A stretch of 64,000 nucleotides of DNA from Carboxylicivirga caseinilyticus (GTDB taxonomy: Bacteria; Bacteroidota; Bacteroidia; Bacteroidales; Marinilabiliaceae). Within the stretch, counting starts at the first letter, position 1. Each line of letters starts with the position of its first letter. Positions 1-8,168 of the stretch are shown here, one piece after another. Both the position numbers and the translations under genes were made by a program. The stretch covers positions 62,001 through 126,000 of the forward strand of contig JAFMVE010000007.1 in assembly GCA_025499705.1 (NCBI GenBank). Reading direction: 5' to 3'. The notes under the pieces are model-generated. The model was given only the letters and a program-made list of their open reading frames with translations, had not been told where the DNA came from and searched no databases.

Positions 1-562
1 GACAAGAGGCCAGCACTGTTAAACCGATAGGTCCTGCTCCTAAAATGGCAACTTTAAAGTCTTTTTGATGCATTGCTGAGAGCTTGTATGCATACAATCC
101 AATTGAAAGGGGTTCTGCAAATGCTGCCAATTGTGGAGTCAAATGATCTGGAACTTTTACACAACAGATTTGTGGTATTACAAAGGTTTCACTCATACAA
201 CCTTCCATCTGCCCCGGACAACCTAAAAACTTCTGATTTAAACAGGTATGTCTTCTGTCGTTTAAACACTCTGAACAAACACCACAATAAACTGTCGGTT
301 CGATGGCTACCTTATCGCCAATCTTTAAATCTTTTACTTCGGCTCCTACTTCCAGCACTTCACCAGAAGCTTCGTGTCCAACTCCCCAGGGATATTCGAC
401 TACTTGAGAACCAATATTTCCTTCGTTATAATAATGAATATCAGAACCGCATACTCCTACGGATTTGATAGCCACTTTAACTTCATCAGCTTTTACAATG
501 TTAGTCTCCTTAACATCATAAACTCCAATTTTTCTAATTCCGGAAATCTTAACTGCTTTCAT
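1..562 (-). CDS. Zinc-dependent polyol/alcohol dehydrogenase (partial, 3' end outside window)
   Basis: Medium-chain dehydrogenase/reductase of the sorbitol/xylitol dehydrogenase type, NAD(P)-linked oxidation of a sugar alcohol or reduction of a ketose in the cytoplasm. The reading frame starts at ATG 562 with MKAVKISGIRKIGV and runs off the left edge after about 187 codons. Visible are the catalytic-zinc motif GVCGSDIHYY, the GHEASGEV block, the four-cysteine structural-zinc loop (CGVCSECL...HTC) and the start of the Rossmann fold (AILGAGPIGLTVLASC). It lies about 75 bp downstream of araD on the same strand and is probably the distal gene of the arabinose operon, where it could handle arabitol, xylitol or L-arabinose-derived polyols. 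The exact substrate is not readable from sequence. The missing C-terminus holds the rest of the nucleotide-binding domain. Confidence 0.88.
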   Translation of the reverse strand, partial: MKAVKISGIRKIGVYDVKETNIVKADEVKVAIKSVGVCGSDIHYYNEGNIGSQVVEYPWGVGHEASGEVLEVGAEVKDLKIGDKVAIEPTVYCGVCSECLNDRRHTCLNQKFLGCPGQMEGCMSETFVIPQICCVKVPDHLTPQLAAFAEPLSIGLYAYKLSAMHQKDFKVAILGAGPIGLTVLASC

Positions 563-651
563 TTTTTTAATATCAAGTACAGAGAATTAAGTATCAAGAC
601 TAAGCACAAGGTAATATGCTTGTACTTATGTCTTGATACTAATTTCTTCAC

Positions 652-1338
652 CTATCCTTGTCCGTAATAAGCATTAGCGCCATGTTTACGGTTGAAGTGT
701 TTTTCTGTCAGATACGGATTCATAGTAGCACGTGGATTAATTTGAAGAGCCACTGAATTCATTTTGGCTACTTGCTCAATCACCACACTATTATGAACAG
801 CATCATGTGCATCTTTACCCCATGAGAATGGAGCATGGTTTTTCACAATTACTCCAGGAACATGCATTGGATTAATATTCTTGAACGTATCAATAATAAC
901 CGTGCCTGTTTCTTTTTCATATGCTCCTTCTATTTCTGCAGGAGTCATATCGCGGGTACATGGAATATCACCATAGAAATAATCAGCCTGAGTAGTTCCT
1001 AAAATAGGAATATCACACCCTGCATGAGCCCATGCTGTTGCATAAGTTGAGTGCGTATGAACTACTCCACCAATCTCAGGAAATGCTTTATAAAGCTCCA
1101 GGTGAGTAGGTGTATCAGACGAAGGTTTCAGGTTTCCATCAACCACTTTTCCATCCAAATCAACAACCACCATGTCTGATGCTTTCATTACATCGTACTC
1201 AACCCCACTAGGCTTGATCACAACCAATCCTGATTCACGATCAATCGCACTCACATTTCCCCAGGTAAAGATTACCAGGTTATGTTTTACCAACTCAAGA
1301 TTGGCTTTAAAAACTTCTTCTTTTAATTGTTCTAACAT
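652..1338 (-). CDS. araD: L-ribulose-5-phosphate 4-epimerase
   Basis: Class II aldolase-fold epimerase converting L-ribulose 5-phosphate to D-xylulose 5-phosphate, the last step of arabinose entry into the pentose phosphate pathway. The protein is about 228 residues, the normal family length. The zinc-binding [12 protein letters not shown] motif (around residues 95-97), the NHAPFSWG histidine (around 170) and the phosphate-binding TWGNVSA and SSDTPTHLE blocks are all present. The start is set at ATG 1338 (MLEQLKEE); a TTG three bases earlier is in frame but is a poorer choice. It follows the symporter by 18 bp, so it is almost certainly cotranscribed with araA and the transporter. No ribulokinase (araB) is present between araA and araD; it may lie beyond the left edge. 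Confidence 0.95.
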   Translation of the reverse strand: MLEQLKEEVFKANLELVKHNLVIFTWGNVSAIDRESGLVVIKPSGVEYDVMKASDMVVVDLDGKVVDGNLKPSSDTPTHLELYKAFPEIGGVVHTHSTYATAWAHAGCDIPILGTTQADYFYGDIPCTRDMTPAEIEGAYEKETGTVIIDTFKNINPMHVPGVIVKNHAPFSWGKDAHDAVHNSVVIEQVAKMNSVALQINPRATMNPYLTEKHFNRKHGANAYYGQG

Positions 1339-1356
1339 CAACTAAGTAATTAAATG

Positions 1357-3039
1357 TTACCAGAAATAAATATAGAACGCAACTGTTAAAGCGATGATAA
1401 TTACAGTGTGAATTACATCCCACTTACCCCAGCTGGCACGTGTCGCTGCTTTTTGTTCTGGTGTAGCAGTACCAAATACCAAGCCCTGAATTTTTTCTGC
1501 ACTTGGAGCTTCGGTTACCAAACTCACTACAAATACCACAACCAAACAGATTAACAACATCCAACCACTGAAGAACAGCCAGTTAGTATCATAAAATACT
1601 GATTTAAATAAACTATCTGCAGCATCAGCCGTTGATGAGTAATATACTTTCGCACCTAAACGGGTTAATCCGATAATAAAACCAGATAATAGACCCCACA
1701 TACCACCTTTTGCAGTTGCTCTTTTCCAAAGAACTCCCATTAAGAAGGCAGCTGCGATACCTGGTGCCAATACTGATTGAACATCTTGCAGGTATTCATA
1801 CAATACATCACCAATGCTACGCATAATTGGAATCCAAAGAATACCCAATAATACAATTACAACCGTTGCAATCTGACCAATTTTCACTAATTTCTTCTCA
1901 GGAGTTTCTGGTTTGAAACGCTTGTAGAAGTCAATGGTAAATAACATTGCTGATGAGTTAAACAACGATGCCAATGAACTCATTAAAGCAGCCAAAATAC
2001 CAGATACAACCAAACCTTTAACACCAGCAGGTAACAACTGTGTTACCAACGATGGGAAAGCAGCATCAGCACTTGGTAAAACATACTCTTGTCCGTTTAA
2101 GATAATTCCACCTTTAGCACTCATAGCATAAGCGATCATACCCGGAATCAGGAATAAGAATACAGGAGTCAGTTTTAGGTAAGCGCCAAAGATAGTACCT
2201 CTACGAGCCTGAGTCTCATCTTTACCCGATAACACACGTTGTACAATAAACTGGTCGGTACACCAGTACCAGAAACCAATTACTGCAGAACCAATCAATG
2301 CTCCCAACCATGGGAAATTTGCATCACGGTTATCTCTGATTAGGTTAACCATGGTATCTCCATATTCATTGGTTTTGGTAGCACCGGCAATTTCCAATAC
2401 CTGTTCCCAACCACCAACTGCTTTCAAACCTAAGACCAAAATAATTAATGATCCTAATAATAGAATCGGTGTTTGTAATACCGATGTATAAAGAACTGAT
2501 TTCATACCACCAAAAATGGTATAAACAGCCGTTAAAAGAACCAAACCAACAGCTGAGATCCAGAAGAAATCTATTCCCCAAAGTTCTTCGATACCGAAAA
2601 CCTGCTGGAATACCAATCCTCCGGCATAAACTGTTACAGCTACTTTTGTTAAAACGTAACTAACTAACGAAATAAGTGAAAGAATAGTACGGGATTCAGG
2701 ATTGAAACGTCTCTCAAGAAATTCCGGCATGGTTAATACCATACTACGCGAATAAAATGGTACAAATACCCAACCGAGTATTAATATCATCCATCCTTGA
2801 ATTTCCCAGTGTGCCATTGCCATACCTGATGATGCACCAGCTCCGGCAAGACCAATTAAATGTTCCGATCCAATATTGGACGCAAATATAGAGGCACCAA
2901 TAGCAATCCATGTTGCATCACGTCCTCCCAGGAAGTAATCTTCTGAGTTGTTAGATTTCTGACTGATAACCCAAATAACGATACCGATCAGAAAGACAAA
3001 AAATAGTCCAATTACAACCCAGTCTAATGTTGTCATCAT
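1357..3039 (-). CDS. Sodium/solute symporter (SSS/SGLT family), probable L-arabinose transporter
   Basis: Inner-membrane sodium-coupled sugar symporter of the SGLT subfamily, 560 residues with about 14 hydrophobic helices. The N-terminus shows the SSS signature region: QKSNNSEDYFLGGRDATWIAIGASIFA, followed by NIGSEHLIGLAGAGA, the unwound first core helix that contributes to substrate and sodium sites in vSGLT. The position between araA and araD points to L-arabinose as substrate; this is inference from context, since the same family carries glucose, galactose and xylose. Start codons ATG 3039 and ATG 3036 are adjacent and equivalent. A GC-rich hairpin separates it from araA upstream and may tune relative expression. 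Confidence 0.93.
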   Translation of the reverse strand: MMTTLDWVVIGLFFVFLIGIVIWVISQKSNNSEDYFLGGRDATWIAIGASIFASNIGSEHLIGLAGAGASSGMAMAHWEIQGWMILILGWVFVPFYSRSMVLTMPEFLERRFNPESRTILSLISLVSYVLTKVAVTVYAGGLVFQQVFGIEELWGIDFFWISAVGLVLLTAVYTIFGGMKSVLYTSVLQTPILLLGSLIILVLGLKAVGGWEQVLEIAGATKTNEYGDTMVNLIRDNRDANFPWLGALIGSAVIGFWYWCTDQFIVQRVLSGKDETQARRGTIFGAYLKLTPVFLFLIPGMIAYAMSAKGGIILNGQEYVLPSADAAFPSLVTQLLPAGVKGLVVSGILAALMSSLASLFNSSAMLFTIDFYKRFKPETPEKKLVKIGQIATVVIVLLGILWIPIMRSIGDVLYEYLQDVQSVLAPGIAAAFLMGVLWKRATAKGGMWGLLSGFIIGLTRLGAKVYYSSTADAADSLFKSVFYDTNWLFFSGWMLLICLVVVFVVSLVTEAPSAEKIQGLVFGTATPEQKAATRASWGKWDVIHTVIIIALTVAFYIYFW

Positions 3040-3063
3040 AATAGTTTGTATTTAGTTGTTTAA

Positions 3064-3093
3064 GAAAGAAGGAGTTGTACGCCTCCTTCTTTC
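3064..3093 (-). promoter_or_regulatory. Intercistronic hairpin between araA and the symporter gene
   Basis: Perfect 11-bp inverted repeat (GAAAGAAGGAG at 3064-3074, CTCCTTCTTTC at 3083-3093) with an 8-nt loop. On the transcribed minus strand it is followed only by a weak T-containing tail, so it looks like a leaky terminator or mRNA-stabilising stem-loop that sets araA above transporter levels. Confidence 0.6.
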
Positions 3094-3107
3094 CTTATTT
3101 AAGAGTA

Positions 3108-4619
3108 TTATAATCCTTTAGATAAATGATAATACAAATCGTTCCAACGAAGTTCTTTTTTGAACTCAGGAATAGTAGTGTTTTCGTCAATCAATACCAA
3201 TTCAACACCTGCCATTTCAGCGAAATCTTCCAGATATTCAACTGTTAAGTCATATGAGAAACTAGTGTGGTGAGTACCACCTGCCAAAATCCATGCTGCA
3301 GCACCAACTTCGAAGTTTGGTTGTGGAATCCACAATGCACTTGCAACCGGAAGTTTTGGAAGTTTCTTAGACTCGATACAATCAACTGTATTAACGATCA
3401 TACGGAAACGGTTACCCATATCAATTACAGTTGCAGCAACACCTGGTCCGGTTTTACTTGTAAATACCAAACGTGCAGGATCTGCTTTTCCACCAATTCC
3501 CAATGGGTGAACTTCTACGCGAGGCTTATGATCAGCAATCAAAGGACAAACCTCTAGCATATGAGCCTGAAGAATTGAGCTATTCTCACCATCGAAGTTC
3601 AACGTATAATCTTCAAGGAAAGAACATCCTTTGTAATCAGGTAAGTTTTGGCTCATAAACCACATATTACGACATAATGCAGCCGTTTTCCAGTCTCCTT
3701 CAGCACCAAATCCATAACCATCAGCCATCAAACGCTGTGAAGCCAAACCTGGTAACTGATCAACACCCTCTAAATCATCAAAGTTGGTAGTAAATGCCTT
3801 AGCTCCCTTAGCTTCAAGGAAACGACGTAATCCAATTTCGATACGGGCAGCATTCTCAACCTGACCACGAAATTCTCCACCAGCTTTACAGTTATCAGCA
3901 AACTCATAATCCTGTTCGTAAACTTTAACCAGCTCAGCAACTTCAGCATCAGTTACTTTATCCTGATAAGCTACTAAATCAGCAATAGGACTGTAGTCAA
4001 CATGATATCCAAATACTCTTTCTGCTTCAACTTTGTCACCATCTGTTACAGCAACATTGTTCATTTGATCACCGAAACGGATAATCAACATATCACGAGA
4101 ATCAGCATAAGCAGCAGCTACACGAGCCCATGTTGCGATCTTATCCAATGTTTTTTCATCTTGCCAGTGACCAACAACTACTTTACGATTCATACGCATA
4201 CGAGCCATGATATGACCAAATTCTCTGTCACCATGAGCACTTTGATTCAGGTTCATGAAATCCATATCGATTTCATTCCATGGAATCTCTTTATTGTATT
4301 GTGTATGTAAATGAAGAATTGGTTTACGCAACTCCTGTAGACCGTGAATCCACATTTTTGCAGGAGAGAATGTATGCATCCAGGTAATAACACCCACACA
4401 GTTCTCAGCACTGTTTGCTTCTTTACAAATATTATGGATTTCTTTCGATCCGGTTCCGGTAGGTTTTACCACTACTTTCACAGGAATTTTTGACGATGCA
4501 TCAAATGCAGCTGCTATTTCTTTTGAATGTTCAGCAACTTGCTCTAATGTTTTTGGTCCGTAAAGGTGTTGGCTACCGGTTACAAACCACACTTCTAATT
4601 GATCTAATGCAATATTCAT
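3108..4619 (-). CDS. araA: L-arabinose isomerase
   Basis: Cytoplasmic isomerase converting L-arabinose to L-ribulose. At 503 residues it matches the E. coli type. Recognisable blocks are the N-terminal EVWFVTGSQHLYG, the TWMHTFSPAKMWI active-site region, the central GYGFGAEGDWKTA stretch with a manganese-liganding glutamate, SFLEDYTLNF, AHMLEVCP and the C-terminal GGTHHTSFSYDL with the second metal histidine. It is the first gene of the ara operon (araA > symporter > araD > dehydrogenase). The 126-bp leader carries a 9-bp inverted repeat and, about 100 bp upstream of the start, an AraR-type palindrome. Confidence 0.98.
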   Translation of the reverse strand: MNIALDQLEVWFVTGSQHLYGPKTLEQVAEHSKEIAAAFDASSKIPVKVVVKPTGTGSKEIHNICKEANSAENCVGVITWMHTFSPAKMWIHGLQELRKPILHLHTQYNKEIPWNEIDMDFMNLNQSAHGDREFGHIMARMRMNRKVVVGHWQDEKTLDKIATWARVAAAYADSRDMLIIRFGDQMNNVAVTDGDKVEAERVFGYHVDYSPIADLVAYQDKVTDAEVAELVKVYEQDYEFADNCKAGGEFRGQVENAARIEIGLRRFLEAKGAKAFTTNFDDLEGVDQLPGLASQRLMADGYGFGAEGDWKTAALCRNMWFMSQNLPDYKGCSFLEDYTLNFDGENSSILQAHMLEVCPLIADHKPRVEVHPLGIGGKADPARLVFTSKTGPGVAATVIDMGNRFRMIVNTVDCIESKKLPKLPVASALWIPQPNFEVGAAAWILAGGTHHTSFSYDLTVEYLEDFAEMAGVELVLIDENTTIPEFKKELRWNDLYYHLSKGL

Positions 4620-4636
4620 CTCTTTTCGATTTATAA

Positions 4637-4679
4637 ATCAGATTAACGTTGTTTTACAAATATGATTAGATAATCTGAT
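4637..4679 (-). promoter_or_regulatory. Inverted repeat in the araA 5' leader
   Basis: ATCAGATTA at 4637-4645 pairs perfectly with TAATCTGAT at 4671-4679 across a 25-nt loop. It starts 17 bases upstream of the araA start codon, so a folded leader could affect translation initiation. It may alternatively be a DNA-level dyad. Confidence 0.35.
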
Positions 4680-4715
4680 CATTAGTTTTTACTTTTATTA
4701 AATATACAACTTGTT

Positions 4716-4732
4716 ATAGTACTTTATACTAT
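4716..4732. promoter_or_regulatory. Putative AraR operator upstream of araA
   Basis: Perfect dyad ATAGTA (4716-4721), 5-nt spacer, TACTAT (4727-4732). The same core with the same spacing occurs at 5452-5476 in front of the regulator gene, which is the reason for the call. It lies about 97-113 bp upstream of araA ATG, consistent with overlap of the promoter. Confidence 0.7.
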
Positions 4733-4745
4733 CATTCTGTTAAAA

Positions 4746-5438
4746 TCAAAGTTTTCCAAGCCGATCAAAAGACTTATCCTTCAAATCGTTTTTAAACTGA
4801 AAGTAATAAGCGCCTCTTCTCGATTCGGTTGTATTCTTCTCCTCCAAACGTTCCAACACATTCAGTGACAATACTTTCTTTCTGAAGTTACCCGTATCTA
4901 AATCGCGTTGAAATATAGCTTCATACAATCGACGCAACTGAAGCAAAGTAAATTTATCCGGAAGCAACTCGTTTCCAACCAACTCCAAACCTGCTTTAAG
5001 TTGCAACTTTTCAAGCGCGTTGTCAACCATTAGCTTATGATCAAAAACCAAGTTTGGCAAATCCTTAACCGACCACCAATGTGCACCGTTTTCGCGAACC
5101 TTATCTGAATTATGCTTATCGATACGTATTAAGGCATAATATCCAATACTCATTACCCTACCTTCAGGATCACGCTTTGGATCGGTATATACCTGAACCT
5201 GTTCAAGATAAATATCTTCCAAACCCGTAATTTTCTTCAAAACTCTGTGCGCTGCATCATCCGATGACTCTTCTTCCCCAACAAATCCACCCATTAGTGA
5301 CCATTGTCCTTTGGCTGGTTCAAAGCCACGATGGTACAACAGCAACCTCAGATCACCATCTTCATATCCAAAAATAACACAGTCGATAGCGACATAATAT
5401 TTGGAAAACTTATTATATTTTTCTCCCTGGTTCATCAT
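4746..5438 (-). CDS. Nudix-fold transcriptional regulator of arabinose utilisation (AraR-like)
   Basis: Cytoplasmic ligand-sensing transcription factor of the NrtR/AraR type: an N-terminal Nudix-like domain (about residues 15-150) followed by a winged-helix DNA-binding domain (about 160-225, with KFTLLQLRRLYEAIF and FRKKVLSLNVLERLEE). The Nudix box is catalytically dead: where REUxEExGU is expected the sequence reads RVLKKITGL, so it should bind rather than hydrolyse ligand. This architecture was characterised as the L-arabinose regulator in Bacteroides thetaiotaomicron. Here it sits directly upstream of araA on the same strand and has a 10-bp-arm palindrome 14 bp in front of its own start, implying autoregulation. 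Function is therefore strongly supported by context, but repressor polarity is inferred. Confidence 0.85.
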   Translation of the reverse strand: MMNQGEKYNKFSKYYVAIDCVIFGYEDGDLRLLLYHRGFEPAKGQWSLMGGFVGEEESSDDAAHRVLKKITGLEDIYLEQVQVYTDPKRDPEGRVMSIGYYALIRIDKHNSDKVRENGAHWWSVKDLPNLVFDHKLMVDNALEKLQLKAGLELVGNELLPDKFTLLQLRRLYEAIFQRDLDTGNFRKKVLSLNVLERLEEKNTTESRRGAYYFQFKNDLKDKSFDRLGKL

Positions 5439-5782
5439 TATGCAACAAATGTATAATAGTATTTTGTACTATTATAATTTTGAGAACATTTTTTTACTAT
5501 TTTTATTAATTCTATTTAAAATGATGTAACTGATTAATTTATTCATTTTGACATAGATCCAATAATAAACCACCATTACAATACACACAATGCACTATAA
5601 TGGTGACATTTAAACCTGAAAGAAAATAACTTTTCGGGATAAAAATCAGAATTACACTTACGCGTCATTAAAACACGCTGAAATGTTAACTTTTATAAAA
5701 AAGAAAGAAATAAAAACGAAGATATTAATTAATAAATGTACAAACTACTTCCATTATACCTGAAGTAATAACTGATCAAGCA
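5439..5782. other. Intergenic region between AraR-like regulator and LytTR gene
   Basis: 344 bp without a gene. Besides the operator at 5452-5476 it holds a CACCATTA/TAATGGTG inverted repeat (5571-5578 and 5598-5605, 19-nt loop) that may end the LytS/LytTR transcript coming from the right. The rest is AT-rich with no open frame of note. Confidence 0.6.
5452..5476. promoter_or_regulatory. Putative AraR operator upstream of the regulator gene
   Basis: Perfect palindrome with arms TATAATAGTA (5452-5461) and TACTATTATA (5467-5476) and a 5-nt spacer. It lies 14 bp upstream of the Nudix-type regulator start and shares the ATAGTA-N5-TACTAT core with the site in front of araA. Confidence 0.75.
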
Positions 5783-6517
5783 TTATTGCTCCATTATCCG
5801 TTTTTGAACAATGTCTTTGTACGACTTGCCAATAGGGATATATTTATCCAACCCGGCAAGTTTTATTTGATTTCCGTAGAAGGTTGTTATTTTATCAATA
5901 TTGATGATATATGACTTATGAACACGGATAAAATCTTTCTCAGGCAACAAACCTTCCAGACTACGCAATGATTCCAAAGCAACATATTTTTCTTTGTCAC
6001 AAAAGTATGTTACGTATTCGCGCATTCCTTCAATGCAAATAATGTTATTGAATTTTATCCGATGAATCTTATAATCTGCCTTTACCAACAGATAGTCTTT
6101 GGCAGGCTCCGCAGCCTGTACTGTAACAACTTCCGGTTGAACCACCACCGTTTCCTTATCTGCTACACGATCAAAAGCTTTATTTACACTTTGCATAAAG
6201 CGATCGAAAGAAAATGGTTTCAACAGATAATCCATCACATCCAGACTATAGCCTTCCAAGGCATACTCCTGATAAGCAGAAGTAATAACAACCATAGGTT
6301 TATGGCGCAATGTTTTCAGAAAATCAATTCCTGAAATCTCGGGCATCTGAATATCAATAAACATCAGATCCACTTTATTGGATTGTAAAACAGCCAAAGC
6401 CTTTAATGGAGAATCAAAGCGATCCAAAAGTTCCAGGTTAGGAACCTTTTTTATAAAATCGGTCAGTAATTCTCTGGCCGGAAACTCATCATCAATTACA
6501 ATACAATTAAGCTTCAT
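5783..6517 (-). CDS. LytTR-family response regulator
   Basis: Two-component response regulator, 244 residues: receiver domain (about 1-120) with the acidic pair DDE at 9-11, phospho-acceptor Asp55 in FIDIQMPE and Lys in YLLKPF, then a linker rich in V/A/P/Q/E and a C-terminal LytTR DNA-binding domain (about 140-240; EGMREYVTYF, FIRVHKSYIINI). It overlaps the sensor kinase gene upstream by 11 bp, so the two are translationally coupled. Target promoters are unknown; the nearest candidates are the Kelch/DUF4907 operon immediately upstream. Confidence 0.93.
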   Translation of the reverse strand: MKLNCIVIDDEFPARELLTDFIKKVPNLELLDRFDSPLKALAVLQSNKVDLMFIDIQMPEISGIDFLKTLRHKPMVVITSAYQEYALEGYSLDVMDYLLKPFSFDRFMQSVNKAFDRVADKETVVVQPEVVTVQAAEPAKDYLLVKADYKIHRIKFNNIICIEGMREYVTYFCDKEKYVALESLRSLEGLLPEKDFIRVHKSYIINIDKITTFYGNQIKLAGLDKYIPIGKSYKDIVQKRIMEQ

Positions 6518-7715
6518 TTAAATCAATCTTAAGTAATACTCTAAACTCACTCTCTGTTTGCCCAACATATAATTCATGCTTTTCGGGATAAAGCATTTTC
6601 AGGCGTTGACGTGTATTTTCCACACCAATTCCTCCGGGTTCTCCATTTACGTTTTTCCCCAATAAACTGTTTCGAATTTCGAACCGTAGTAATCCTTTTT
6701 CAGTAGTCAGCACCATTTTAAGCCACCCTTTCTCAGTATCCTCCAACTTACTGTATTTAAACGCATTTTCGATAAAAGGAATCAACAACATCGGTTCAAT
6801 CATTAATTGTCCATCTGCTCTGTCAATATCAACATGCAAATTTGGGATTCCCTCAATTTTAACACGCTGAAACTCGATGAAATTTCGAATATACGCTAAC
6901 TCCTTTGACAATGGCACTTTCTTTCCTTCAGAATCATACAAAACATAGCGAAGCATTTCTGATAATTTCACAATCATATCCGGTGTCTTCACTGAGTTTA
7001 GTATCGATAAAGAGTAGATATTATTTAAAGCATTAAACAAAAAATGAGGATTGATCTGCGATTTCAAAAACTTCATCTCATTCTTAAGATTCTGATTCAT
7101 CAGAGTCATCTCATTCTCATGTTGTTTGCGCGACTCCCCAATCACCCAAAACAAAATACTTATAAATAATATACCAATGGACGAAAGTGTTCCCATACGT
7201 ATTCCTGGCGGAATTGGCACCCCTAATATTTCTTTCGAAAACGGTGGTTTGCGCCTTTCTCTCATAGCTAAGGAATCACCTTGTTCAAATTCGGGTTTCT
7301 GCCTTTTTTGCCATTCGTTATAGTCTTGCTCCCAAACCAAACTATCATTTAAATTTGAAAGTTCTTTGGACATTAAATTACGATCACGGCTAAATTCAAC
7401 CTGATGATCTCTGTCGTCCGGTCCTTTTAAACCAATGTAATCATCAGTGATATAAAAAAGTATCGATGACACAACTAACACCACACCAACAGATAATACA
7501 TAAGAAGTATATTTACTCTTACCCAACAAACGTGGTAACAGATAATAAGAGTTGAGATAAAAAAGGATGATATGCATAATTATGGTCCTTCCGGAAAATA
7601 ATAATGCAACTTTTCTCTCCATCATTACAGATGGGCCATAAAACAAAAGCAGACTATATCCAATCCAAACTATTAAATGAATAATAATACTTGAAATTCT
7701 AGGCGGAACTCTCAT
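6507..7715 (-). CDS. LytS-type sensor histidine kinase
   Basis: Membrane sensor kinase of the His_kinase (PF06580) family, 402 residues. Four hydrophobic helices are visible (about 9-28, 44-62, 68-90 and 176-194). A roughly 80-residue loop rich in charged residues separates the third and fourth and is probably the sensory segment on the periplasmic side. A short coiled linker leads to phospho-acceptor His224 in INPHFLFNALNNIYSL, and the ATP-binding N-box PFIENAFKYS and GGIGVENTRQRL follow. It is coupled to the LytTR regulator downstream by an 11-bp overlap. The signal sensed cannot be read from sequence. Confidence 0.93.
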   Translation of the reverse strand: MRVPPRISSIIIHLIVWIGYSLLLFYGPSVMMERKVALLFSGRTIIMHIILFYLNSYYLLPRLLGKSKYTSYVLSVGVVLVVSSILFYITDDYIGLKGPDDRDHQVEFSRDRNLMSKELSNLNDSLVWEQDYNEWQKRQKPEFEQGDSLAMRERRKPPFSKEILGVPIPPGIRMGTLSSIGILFISILFWVIGESRKQHENEMTLMNQNLKNEMKFLKSQINPHFLFNALNNIYSLSILNSVKTPDMIVKLSEMLRYVLYDSEGKKVPLSKELAYIRNFIEFQRVKIEGIPNLHVDIDRADGQLMIEPMLLIPFIENAFKYSKLEDTEKGWLKMVLTTEKGLLRFEIRNSLLGKNVNGEPGGIGVENTRQRLKMLYPEKHELYVGQTESEFRVLLKIDLNEA

Positions 7716-7817
7716 CTCTCAACTACAATCAACTTAAATTTTAATACAAAAACGGGGAATAAATTTACTTATCCCCCGCAAAATACACCTTTTTAATCTA
7801 AACCCAAACAGAGTACT

Positions 7818-8168
7818 TCAGTTTACCGTTTCATGCTGAATAACCCCTGCTTTTATAAGCTCTTCTCCGCTAACTGTTGGCGACTCGTCATGAAGCAATT
7901 TGTTCACAACCATGTCAGCCACTATTTGCGCTTTATCTTTTGATTCGAATAAGTTGTACCCTTTAATGCCAGGTATATATTCCTGATGAATAAATACTTT
8001 ACCATTTACCATAATCTCATACCCATATCCTTTATCCATGGTAAACACCTGGCTGGAAAATTTTGCATCTGAAGTAAATTCGGCGAATAACAGTGGAATA
8101 AAATATACCATTACTACTGCCAATACAATCAGATAATGAAGTTTATATTTCCGAAACAGATTAGTCAT
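7818..8168 (-). CDS. DUF4907-like membrane-anchored protein
   Basis: Small protein of about 116 residues starting at ATG 8168 (MTNLFRKYKLHY). This start overlaps the end of the Kelch gene by 8 bp, the usual sign of coupling; an upstream in-frame start would lie inside the Kelch gene and is not favoured. One N-terminal hydrophobic helix (about 10-28) is followed by an exported domain with GYGYEIMVNGKVFIHQEYIPGI, which resembles the DUF4907 family known only from Bacteroidota. Molecular function is unknown. Pairing with a Kelch lipoprotein suggests that both act together at the envelope. Confidence 0.7.
   Translation of the reverse strand: MTNLFRKYKLHYLIVLAVVMVYFIPLLFAEFTSDAKFSSQVFTMDKGYGYEIMVNGKVFIHQEYIPGIKGYNLFESKDKAQIVADMVVNKLLHDESPTVSGEELIKAGVIQHETVN

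Noticed and set aside
73-667. Two plus-strand open frames at the left edge (73-468 and 374-667).
   Set aside because: They lie mostly antisense to the zinc dehydrogenase reading frame on the minus strand (1-562), which shows clear family motifs; the plus-strand translations resemble nothing and have no signal or domain pattern.
5783-7715. Overlap of kinase and regulator frames, suspected frameshift.
   Set aside because: Both genes are full length with all motifs; the 11-bp overlap is ordinary translational coupling.
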